Shown here piece after piece: positions 58,225 through 64,000 of a DNA stretch of 64,000 bases. Location of the stretch: positions 293,371 to 357,370 of the forward strand of contig NZ_AUIK01000016.1 in the NCBI RefSeq assembly GCF_000423665.1, read 5' to 3'. Below the pieces are notes generated by a model. It did not search any database. It had not been told where the DNA came from and was given only the letters and a program-made list of their open reading frames with translations. The stretch's first letter is position 1, and every line of letters begins with the position of its first letter. The position numbers were made by a program, and so were the translations under genes. This DNA is from Solirubrobacter soli DSM 22325. GTDB taxonomy: Bacteria > Actinomycetota > Thermoleophilia > Solirubrobacterales > Solirubrobacteraceae.

Positions 58225-58315
58225 GATGTGCGACGAGTCGTTGCCGCGTGGCTCGAAGGACATCGTCCACCGATCAGCCGGCCATAGACGCCGTCCGCAG
58301 TCAAGGAGACCCGCA

Positions 58316-58831
58316 ATGCGTTCGTTCCGCAGCATCCTCGCCGTGTCCGCCGCCTCCGCCGTTGCGCTCGCCGCGGCCGGTCCGGCCTCCGCAGCCGTCC
58401 AGGTGGACCGTGGCGCTCCCGCCACCGAGAAGAACATCGTCGAAACCGCGGTCGCTGCCGGACAGTTCAAGACCCTCGCATCGCTGCTGGACCAGGCGGG
58501 TCTGGTCGAGACGCTCTCGGGTAACAGCCGGTTCACGGTCTTCGCCCCGACCGACGCGGCGTTCGCCAAGGTGCCCCAGGCCACGCTCGACGCACTCGCG
58601 AAGGACAAGGCCAAGCTGCGCGCCGTGCTGCTCTACCACGTGGCGAAGGGCAAGCTGACCGCGTCGAAGGTCATCAAGCGCAAGTCGATCAAGACCCTCA
58701 ACGGCGACCGCGTCCGCGTCCGCGTCCGCGGCGGCAAGGTCTACGTCGGCGGCGCGCGCGTCACCACGCCTGACGTCCTTGCGTCCAACGGCGTCATCCA
58801 CGTCATCAACAAGGTGCTGATCCCCCGCTAG
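58316..58831 (+). CDS. Secreted fasciclin-domain (FAS1) protein
   Basis: The ATG at 58316 (CAAGGAG upstream) gives 171 residues. A signal peptide (MRSFRSILAVSAASAVALAA, cleavage near ASAAVQ) is followed by one complete FAS1 domain: H1 box FTVFAPTDAAFAKVP, the YH motif in VLLYHVAKGKLTASKV, and the H2 box GVIHVINKVLIP. FAS1 proteins mediate adhesion and biofilm cohesion. The 5' untranslated region is about 110 bases, with the CarH-type repeats at its upstream end. Expression is predicted to rise in light. An SRPBCC gene follows on the same strand 84 bases later. Confidence 0.9.
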   Translation: MRSFRSILAVSAASAVALAAAGPASAAVQVDRGAPATEKNIVETAVAAGQFKTLASLLDQAGLVETLSGNSRFTVFAPTDAAFAKVPQATLDALAKDKAKLRAVLLYHVAKGKLTASKVIKRKSIKTLNGDRVRVRVRGGKVYVGGARVTTPDVLASNGVIHVINKVLIPR

Positions 58832-58915
58832 CACCGACTCACCGCCTCCGCGTCGCCCACTCCGGGCGGCGCGGAGCACGCAACGTACGGCAAGCGACGA
58901 TCAAGGAACCGCCTG

Positions 58916-59353
58916 ATGGCACGCTACAGCGCCTCCGTCGAGACCCCGCGCACACGCCGCGAGGTGTTCACCTACCTCAGCGACTTCTCGTCGACGCAAG
59001 AGTGGGACCCCGGCGTCCACGAAGCCAACCGGCTGGACCATGGTCCGGTCGGCACGGGCTCGCGGTTCCGCGTCGTCGCGGACTTCCTCGGCCGGCGCTC
59101 GGAACTGACCTACGAGGTCATCGAGCATCGCCCCGACGAGTTCGTGACCCTGCGAGGCGAGAACGCGAGCGTCGTCTCGCTGGACACGATGCGCTTCGGC
59201 GCGACGCCGGCCGGCGGAACGCGCGTGACCTATCAGGCCGAACTGACACTGAAAGGCCCGCTGCGCGCACTCGACCCGTTGCTGGCGCTGGCCTTCAAAC
59301 GCGTCGGCGACCGGGCCGCCGCCGGACTGCGGGCCGCACTCGCGGCGACATAG
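58916..59353 (+). CDS. SRPBCC (polyketide cyclase/START-like) protein
   Basis: The 145-residue protein has the helix-grip fold of ligand-binding START proteins (ARYSASVETPRTRREVFTYL, SDFSSTQEWDPGVHEANRLD, TRVTYQAELTLKGPLRALDP). It is cytoplasmic. It lies 84 bases after the fasciclin gene on the same strand, and SRPBCC genes recur in light-induced LitR/CarH clusters of actinobacteria as far as I recall. It should therefore be the second light-regulated gene. The ligand is unknown. Confidence 0.82.
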   Translation: MARYSASVETPRTRREVFTYLSDFSSTQEWDPGVHEANRLDHGPVGTGSRFRVVADFLGRRSELTYEVIEHRPDEFVTLRGENASVVSLDTMRFGATPAGGTRVTYQAELTLKGPLRALDPLLALAFKRVGDRAAAGLRAALAAT

Positions 59354-59478
59354 CCAGCGCTGGACACGCCGGGACGGGCGCGCCCCAAGCGCGACCCGAC
59401 GCGCAGTTCGTGTCGCCTCCGTAGCGGTTCCTGCAGGCCGCGACGCACCACGCAGCCCCGATCCGCCGGCAGTCTGCT

Positions 59479-59490
59479 GCTTTTCGACGG
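59479..59490. repeat. GCTTNTCGACGG interspersed repeat, copy 3
   Basis: GCTTTTCGACGG. Similarity to the copy at 62731 extends about 25 bases further (CTCGAGACT and CGAGAGG are shared). Confidence 0.5.
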
Positions 59491-59689
59491 TTCTCGAGAC
59501 TCCGAGAGGAGCCAACGCGGCCTTGGACGCGACGGCGCTTGACATAGGAGCAACGGCAGCCGCCACGCCAACTCGCCATCCACCCCCGTCGAAGCCGGGG
59601 ACCGTCGAATTCGCGGCAGCCACAACCCGGACGTCGCACGGGACGCGACGTCAGCAACGGCGCGTCACGGAATCCAATCGAGAGTCTTC

Positions 59690-59710
59690 AGATTCCACAA
59701 TAGGGGCACT
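59690..59710. repeat. AGATTCCACAAT-type repeat, copy 2
   Basis: AGATTCCACAATAGGGGCAC and T; it shares GGGCACT with the copy at 57177. Confidence 0.4.
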
Positions 59711-59765
59711 CTGCGTGATGGCGTCCGCCACGAAGGCGGCTGCCATGGGACCTCCGTCAATGGCC

Positions 59766-60368
59766 TCAGAGGTGGCGCCGGATGAAGTCTCGCGCGTCGT
59801 CCGGCACGACAAACGTTCGCGGAAGCGTGTCGAGGCGATCCGCGATCGCAGGTGTGGGTGAGACCTCGGTCATACGTCGGCGAATAGCGTCGAGCCCGCG
59901 GCGGGTGATGAGCTCGTCGATGTCCTTCAAGTAGCGATCGACCGCATCGGTCGTCTGTCGCGGACCGACTGGCGGTTGCCCGTCTCGGAACACGATCGTT
60001 CCCCCGACATGCTGGGTCGCGGGTGCCTTGGCGGTCGCGCCGCCGAAACAACTCCGCGAGCCGCCGACGAGATCGCCGAGCGAGTCGAGCACGTATACGC
60101 GAAAGACGAGGTCATCTTCGTCCTCACGCACCTCGAAGGCGACCTCAATGCGGTAGGTGTCGGTAGTGGCCAAGCGGTTGAGCAGCATATAGCGGAACTT
60201 CCGCGGTCGCGACGCCCCTATAGCCGTTGAGGGCAACGGCGCCCCACCGTCGCCGCTTCTGAGAACGCCGACTGCACCTGAGTGCTGCTCCTCGACGAAC
60301 GCAGCAAGCTCAGGTCCGTCGTCCGGGCGCTCCCGCGCACCGAGGTCTCGCGGAAGCTGGCGGCCCAT
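59766..60368 (-). CDS. Hypothetical protein
   Basis: The ATG at 60368 gives 200 residues. The central part is protein-like (YMLLNRLATTDTYRIEVAFE, DDLVFRVYVLDSLGDLVGGS, TTDAVDRYLKDIDELITRRG) and the end is DTLPRTFVVPDDARDFIRRH. There is no signal peptide or membrane helix. The first 60 residues are weakly coding, so the true start could be internal. I do not recognise the family. Confidence 0.55.
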   Translation of the reverse strand: MGRQLPRDLGARERPDDGPELAAFVEEQHSGAVGVLRSGDGGAPLPSTAIGASRPRKFRYMLLNRLATTDTYRIEVAFEVREDEDDLVFRVYVLDSLGDLVGGSRSCFGGATAKAPATQHVGGTIVFRDGQPPVGPRQTTDAVDRYLKDIDELITRRGLDAIRRRMTEVSPTPAIADRLDTLPRTFVVPDDARDFIRRHL

Positions 60369-60426
60369 GTGTCGAGCCGGGGGCTCGGCGATCAAGCCTC
60401 GACGGCGCGGTGCCGACATCAGCCGT

Positions 60427-61326
60427 GTGAGGCGTTGGTGCGCGTTGGTCGTAGCTGCCGTGTTGTCGGCGGGTTGCGGGTCCGCGAGTGCGAGCGATTC
60501 GAGCGGCTCGAACCGTCGCGCTGAGGATCGTGTCGCCCGGGCATGGAACGAGTCGCAGGAGCGTCATCCGGGGTGCCGCCCGGGAAGCGGCGCCTCGCGG
60601 CCAACGCTGGAGCACGTAGCGGATGCACCTCCGGCGTGGCTCACCGACCGTCTCGACGTGCTGAATCGTCCGCAGACCAGCGAGGAAGCCGCCTTCTCAG
60701 CGCAGATCAAGAACCTGACCAGCCCGTTCTTCCCGCTCGTCGGCGATCGCCTTTACGCTCAAGCAACTCGCCTCGTCGACTACGGCGACGGCGTACGGCT
60801 GGCGATCACGGTGGCGACCACCGTGCGCAACAGCACGGCCTACGCCCTCCCATACGAGACTTGCACGCGGATCCGACGCCGCGTGCTCGCTCGCCTGCTG
60901 CGCGACCAGCCCGCACTCGTACGACGGCGAGCCCGGGCGCTGGAAGCCGATCAAACCCGACGGGACCGACCACGGCGAACGTCATTCGACACCACGATCG
61001 GCCTCGCGCGCCTAGACGGACAACCAATTCGAGTTGGCGGACCAACGACTACTGCGTGGTTCGACGCCGAGGGAGCGTGGATGGCTTGGCCTGTCAATAA
61101 CCGAACGGCCGTGATCGGCCTCGTCCCCGACGGCGTGGCCACCGTCCACGTCCGCTCGAACGGTGGGACAGTGAAGGCCGAGGTCCGCGACAACATCTTC
61201 ATGAGCCTCATCGATCTTCCGATTGATCGCAGCGTCCCAGACCGCCTCACGTGGACGGATTTGAACGGCTCCGAGATCAACACGATCACGCCACGCGTTG
61301 TGTACTCGGACTTTGAGCGGCCCTAG
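60427..61326 (+). CDS. Lipoprotein of unknown function
   Basis: The GTG at 60427 opens a lipoprotein signal (VRRWCALVVAAVLSAGCGS) with lipobox LSAGC and a Ser-rich tether. The mature ~280 residues include an alpha-helical and beta-rich region (SEEAAFSAQIKNLTSPFFPL, GVRLAITVATTVRNSTAYAL, AEGAWMAWPVNNRTAVIGLV). It begins 58 bases from the divergent hypothetical gene. It belongs to no family I know. Confidence 0.65.
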   Translation: MRRWCALVVAAVLSAGCGSASASDSSGSNRRAEDRVARAWNESQERHPGCRPGSGASRPTLEHVADAPPAWLTDRLDVLNRPQTSEEAAFSAQIKNLTSPFFPLVGDRLYAQATRLVDYGDGVRLAITVATTVRNSTAYALPYETCTRIRRRVLARLLRDQPALVRRRARALEADQTRRDRPRRTSFDTTIGLARLDGQPIRVGGPTTTAWFDAEGAWMAWPVNNRTAVIGLVPDGVATVHVRSNGGTVKAEVRDNIFMSLIDLPIDRSVPDRLTWTDLNGSEINTITPRVVYSDFERP

Positions 61327-61521
61327 GTGCCCTACGGACTGAGTCAGCGGGGACTCAGCACCGAAATGCTCCTATTCGACGTATGCGTGTCTGCGCTTCA
61401 AGTCGGCCTCGAAGCTAATGGCGGCCGTCTGCGGGTCGACGAGATCCGTTCGTTTGGGCGCGAGTCCCGGCAGATGATCCGGTCGACGAAGCTAGCCACA
61501 TCGCACATCCTGAACGCGTGA
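61327..61521 (+). CDS. Possible small protein
   Basis: A GTG immediately follows the lipoprotein stop, and the 64-codon frame ends overlapping the GTG of the next gene (GTGA). The peptide (PYGLSQRGLSTEMLLFDVCV, then GRESRQMIRSTKLATSHILN) has no recognised domain. The overlaps are the only support. Confidence 0.3.
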   Translation: MPYGLSQRGLSTEMLLFDVCVSALQVGLEANGGRLRVDEIRSFGRESRQMIRSTKLATSHILNA

Positions 61522-61862
61522 AGATGACCCGGCTGGAGGGCGAGCAGCGAGAGCTCTTCTTCACCGGTGTCGCCGGTCTGGTCGGAGTGGGCCCCGGTCT
61601 CTACGGCTTGGTGTTTCCAGCGTATGCCTTGAGCGTGCTCCTCGAGAGCCCACCAACCGACCTCGTTTGGACCCTGATCGGCGCAGCGGTGATCCTGTTC
61701 GCAACGGCCGCGATCGCAGCCGAACTGATCGTCTCGGTCGCAGCCATTCGAGCGGTTTTCGCCGGCAGATGGCCTGGGCAGCGATTCATCCTCGGCCTAC
61801 CGGCTGCGGCAATCGCAGCCGCCACGTACGGCCTCGCAGGACTGATGGCCGTCTTCCTCTGA
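61518..61862 (+). CDS. Small membrane protein, three to four helices
   Basis: The 114-residue protein starts at GTG (61518) or the ATG two codons on. It has helices at ~15-42 (FFTGVAGLVGVGPGLYGLVF), 49-75 (LIGAAVILFATAAIAAELIV) and 90-113 (FILGLPAAAIAAATYGLAGL). No family recognised. 61863-62136 downstream has no gene, only one repeat copy. Confidence 0.55.
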   Translation: MKMTRLEGEQRELFFTGVAGLVGVGPGLYGLVFPAYALSVLLESPPTDLVWTLIGAAVILFATAAIAAELIVSVAAIRAVFAGRWPGQRFILGLPAAAIAAATYGLAGLMAVFL

Positions 61863-61959
61863 CGACCCAGCTGCCCGGGGGACATACGGTCGGTGCTCCT
61901 CAAGCCCCCATAGGCGGACGACGCTCACAGGCGCGGGAAGAACTCGCAGGCGCAGTGGT

Positions 61960-61971
61960 GCTTGTCGACGG
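61960..61971. repeat. GCTTNTCGACGG interspersed repeat, copy 4
   Basis: GCTTGTCGACGG in the gene-free stretch after the small membrane protein gene. Confidence 0.5.
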
Positions 61972-62136
61972 TTCCGCCGCTTCGGCGACCTAGCTTCAAC
62001 CTCGGGCGGATTCTCGGAGCTGGTCGAGCGAGGTCACTTCGGGCGCGGTGCTGGTCCGCGTAGTCGGCTCAACCTCGCCGAGCGTGGTTCTTCAGTCGCG
62101 CGCGCTCGCCGATGCAGCCGGCACAGCCAGATCGAA

Positions 62137-62778
62137 TCAACCGACCTCGCGCCATCCCGGTGGCAGAGGATCGCTGTCGCGGATGACAAGAATTGGCTCT
62201 CCGCCGCTTCCGTTGCTGAGCGGGGGCAGGACCTGGCGCCATCCGGGCTCTATGTCCACGTCGGGAGTCGGGCGTCGCGCAGGGTGCAAGATCCGCCCGC
62301 ACCTGCGCGGATACGGCGGGCCAGCTCGCAGGGCGGCGTATGTTTCGGCGTCGGTGGTGTCGCGTACGGGTGCGATTCGCAGATCGCGGGCAAAGAACGC
62401 TCCGTCGTGTGCGAAGTCGACCCGGGCGTCGTCGTACACCGTCGACTCAACGAGGAACGCCAGGTGCTCGGTGCCGAACCTGCACGAGGCGTCAAAGCCA
62501 CATCCGCCCGAGCGATAGACCCCGCCGATGCCGTGTTCCGGGTGGTGCCAGGTCACGTCGAAGTCGACGCAGACCTCGTGGTCGTCGATGTAGTACCAGC
62601 CTTCAATTTCCAGAAGATCGCCAGCCAGGGCCCTCCTGCGTCGATGTCGCTGTCCTGGCACCGGCAAGAAGTTAGCCGCCGTGCTCCACGCTCCGAGCCG
62701 GTACCGGGTCCGAGCCTGCAGAGAAGTAATGCTTGTCGACGGGCTCGAGACTTCGTCGAGAGGCGTGTCCGGGGGCAA
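62137..62778 (-). CDS. Hypothetical protein, parent of the 32.6-kb remnant
   Basis: The frame codes for up to 213 residues. From about residue 52 it is convincing (GDLLEIEGWYYIDDHEVCVD, FDVTWHHPEHGIGGVYRSGG, AFLVESTVYDDARVDFAHDG, PVRDTTDAETYAALRAGPPY). The first 50 residues are low-quality, cover one repeat copy and have no good start, so the original N-terminus may be lost. A fragment of the same gene is found at 32598-32711. No known family. Confidence 0.5.
   Translation of the reverse strand: MPPDTPLDEVSSPSTSITSLQARTRYRLGAWSTAANFLPVPGQRHRRRRALAGDLLEIEGWYYIDDHEVCVDFDVTWHHPEHGIGGVYRSGGCGFDASCRFGTEHLAFLVESTVYDDARVDFAHDGAFFARDLRIAPVRDTTDAETYAALRAGPPYPRRCGRILHPARRPTPDVDIEPGWRQVLPPLSNGSGGEPILVIRDSDPLPPGWREVG
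62731..62742. repeat. GCTTNTCGACGG interspersed repeat, copy 5
   Basis: GCTTGTCGACGG, followed by GCTCGAGACTTCGTCGAGAG, similar to copy 3. It lies inside the doubtful 5' end of the gene at 62137-62778. Confidence 0.5.
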
Positions 62779-62850
62779 TTACGCGCACGAGGCCCGCGTG
62801 ACTGGCGCGTCCGGCGCTCGCTGCTCGTTCGGTTCTTGAGCGACAGGCTG

Positions 62851-62862
62851 AGATTCCACAAT
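62851..62862. repeat. AGATTCCACAAT-type repeat, copy 3
   Basis: AGATTCCACAAT, 40 bases upstream of the next coding region. Only the 12-base core is shared with copy 2. Confidence 0.35.
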
Positions 62863-62900
62863 GACGACCCCCGTCGGGGTCGCGTGAGAGCATTGCGTCG

Positions 62901-63775
62901 TTGAGCGAGCGACCTGAACCGTTTCTTTTCGAGCGGGTGTGGGCCCACCCATCGTCCGAGGTGTCCGAAGACGTGCCCTCCGCAACGGCGGAGATCGACG
63001 ACGCCGGCCGCATCGTCGGCACGCGATACGGGGACGGCGAGAAGGAGTCCTATGAGTATGACGAGACAGGGCTTGTTGTCGCGATCGACGAGTCGGACTC
63101 GCTCTACTATTCGGCTGGGTTCATCGCACACCGCATGAACACCGGCGGGCGGCTATCTGTCGAGTACGACGAGAGCGGTCCGCTGCGGATCGTTGACGAG
63201 CACGAACGTATCGTTTGGGACCGGCCTGATGAGCCGTTCGCGACCCTGTTTGAGCACGGTGTCGAGTCGCTCGCTGACCGCTGTGTGAGAGAGCGCCCGC
63301 CTCGGTCGAGCTGGATTCGGACACGAAGATTCAGTGCATGCGGATCATCTACGTCGACGATGGTGGCCTGGACCCCGTGATCACCGTGCTGACGGAGAGC
63401 GATCGCGAGGATCTTCTGCGGACCGGTGGGATGTTCGGGATCGCGTGCGGGCTGTGGTACCCCGAGTCCGAGCCAATCGGATTCCTAGAGGTCGAGGGGC
63501 AGGAGGAGCACGACGAGCGCCTCCTGCGCGAAACCGCACTCAACGACCCGCGCGACGCCAAGCGCGTCGTGCTCAACGCCGTCGCTACGCGACTCGCGCA
63601 CCATGACTGGAGCGGCGTGTTCACCCCAACCGAAGACTTCGTTGTGTTCATCGCCGAGCACGACGAGGGATTCGCACCCAAGTACGAGTCGGTGCTCGAG
63701 GTCAATCCGCCCGAGCGGGTCGCCGCGTGGGATGCTCGCTGGCCCGTGGGCGCGAGCCGCGGCGAGGACGACTGA
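62901..63775 (+). pseudogene. Frameshifted hypothetical gene
   Basis: Two consecutive frames make one protein. From TTG at 62901 the first reads SERPEPFLFERVWAHPSSEV to FATLFEHGVESLADRCV. Around 63285-63295 coding moves to the second frame, which reads APASVELDSDTKIQCMRIIY upstream of its own first ATG and continues with VDDGGLDPVITVLTESDRED to the TGA at 63775. The joined product would be about 290 residues, with an acidic beta-rich first half of RHS-like flavour (YEYDETGLVVAIDESD). Alternatively the second part is expressed alone from the ATG at 63338 (145 residues). No family recognised. Confidence 0.6.
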
Positions 63776-63894
63776 CTCCCAAACACCCACCGCGCCCTGC
63801 TATAGGCGAAGCCCCGCTATGGGGCCGCGCACGGTTTACGACCGCGACTGCTTCCCTTCATCACCGTCCTGATGCGCAACCTCGCGCGCGAAGT

Positions 63895-63909
63895 GCTTCT
63901 TTTCGACGG
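63895..63909. repeat. GCTTNTCGACGG repeat, variant copy 6
   Basis: GCTTCTTTTCGACGG, the consensus with three extra bases. The 63776-63954 gap otherwise shows only a small GCCCC/GGGGC hairpin near 63811-63825. Confidence 0.4.
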
Positions 63910-63954
63910 GGCTGGCCTGTGAATCCCCGAATAGGAGAGCGGTTTAGGGCAGCG

Positions 63955-64000
63955 GTGTTCGGGCCGGGGTTCGGCCGGCTGTCGGGGGCGGCGGGGGTGT
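63955..64000 (+). CDS. Possible start of a gene running off the window
   Basis: A GTG with AGGAGAG about 20 bases upstream reads VFGPGFGRLSGAAGV to the edge. It is too short to judge. Confidence 0.2.
   Translation, partial: MFGPGFGRLSGAAGV

Larger units (their letters stand above)
59354..59765. other. Gene-free stretch with two interspersed repeats
   Basis: In 412 bases I see no credible gene on either strand. The stretch holds a copy of the GCTTNTCGACGG repeat (59479-59490) extended by TTCTCGAGACTCCGAGAGG, and a copy of the AGATTCCACAAT repeat (59690-59710). The same two repeats stand in the same order 120 bases apart at 62731-62862. Confidence 0.5.

Noticed and set aside
1..64000. tRNA, rRNA, CRISPR array, complete insertion sequence, integrase or prophage
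   Set aside because: No cloverleaf with a TTCGA loop and acceptor stem, no regularly spaced repeats, and no transposase or integrase reading frame was found.

Overview
The window is a high-GC chromosomal segment. It is dense with short operons, LuxR-type ATP-binding regulators, one- and two-gene regulator/enzyme divergons, and secreted proteins built from modules I associate with the actinobacterial class Thermoleophilia (Solirubrobacter/Conexibacter-like): HAF repeats, Ig-like modules and a C-terminal module ending in TFTLSTTTP. That placement is inference from protein style, GC content and codon use. I see no rRNA, tRNA, CRISPR array, complete insertion sequence or prophage. A striking general feature is that many genes appear to be transcribed leaderless: a TANNNT -10 box followed by exactly six bases and then ATG or GTG.

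Layout. 0-2.7 kb: a three-gene minus-strand operon of an SDF-family cation symporter, a Ser/Thr-rich surface protein and a partial secreted protein. 2.8-13.1 kb: two secreted proteins sharing a C-terminal module flank a two-gene DUF4132 operon; a lipoprotein follows. 13.1-16 kb: a LysR regulator overlapping an extracellular HAF-repeat gene, which overlaps a decayed HAF copy (premature TAG plus frameshift). 16-18.2 kb: divergently, an M20 deacylase and a diaminopropionate ammonia-lyase-like PLP enzyme (YgeY/YgeX-like pair). 18.2-26 kb: DUF899 protein, EamA exporter/CGNR regulator divergon, aldehyde dehydrogenase, a PolX-PHP protein with a degenerate polymerase site, a YihY-like membrane protein, a coiled-coil membrane protein and a GlcG-like protein. 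26-32.5 kb: MarR/MFS efflux operon, an unknown protein, a DHFR-like protein, a hybrid histidine kinase and an octopine-dehydrogenase-like enzyme.

32.5-43 kb is a looser region with gene remnants, small hypothetical genes, an SDR/HTH divergon, a GyrI-like protein, and an MBL hydrolase/HxlR divergon with a nearly perfect 34-bp operator. 43-51.7 kb: a tightly overlapped operon (sigma factor, P450, ParB-like membrane protein, SRPBCC protein) lies downstream of two tandem large LuxR-family ATPase regulators. 51.8-57 kb: a glycine-rich secreted protein, a protein with an 'LQRSAGN' leader typical of contractile-injection-system cargo fused to an IQM-like C-terminal domain, and an FG-GAP-like secreted protein.

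57.2-59.4 kb is the strongest find: a CarH/LitR-type B12-dependent photoreceptor repressor gene diverges from a fasciclin-domain gene and an SRPBCC gene. The intergenic region carries a consensus -35 and three perfectly phased 11-bp direct repeats covering the -10, the arrangement known for CarH operators. This predicts light-induced expression of a secreted adhesion-type protein. 59.4-64 kb is gene-poor and decayed, with a frameshifted gene, a partial duplication of a fragment at 32.6 kb, and several copies of short interspersed repeats.
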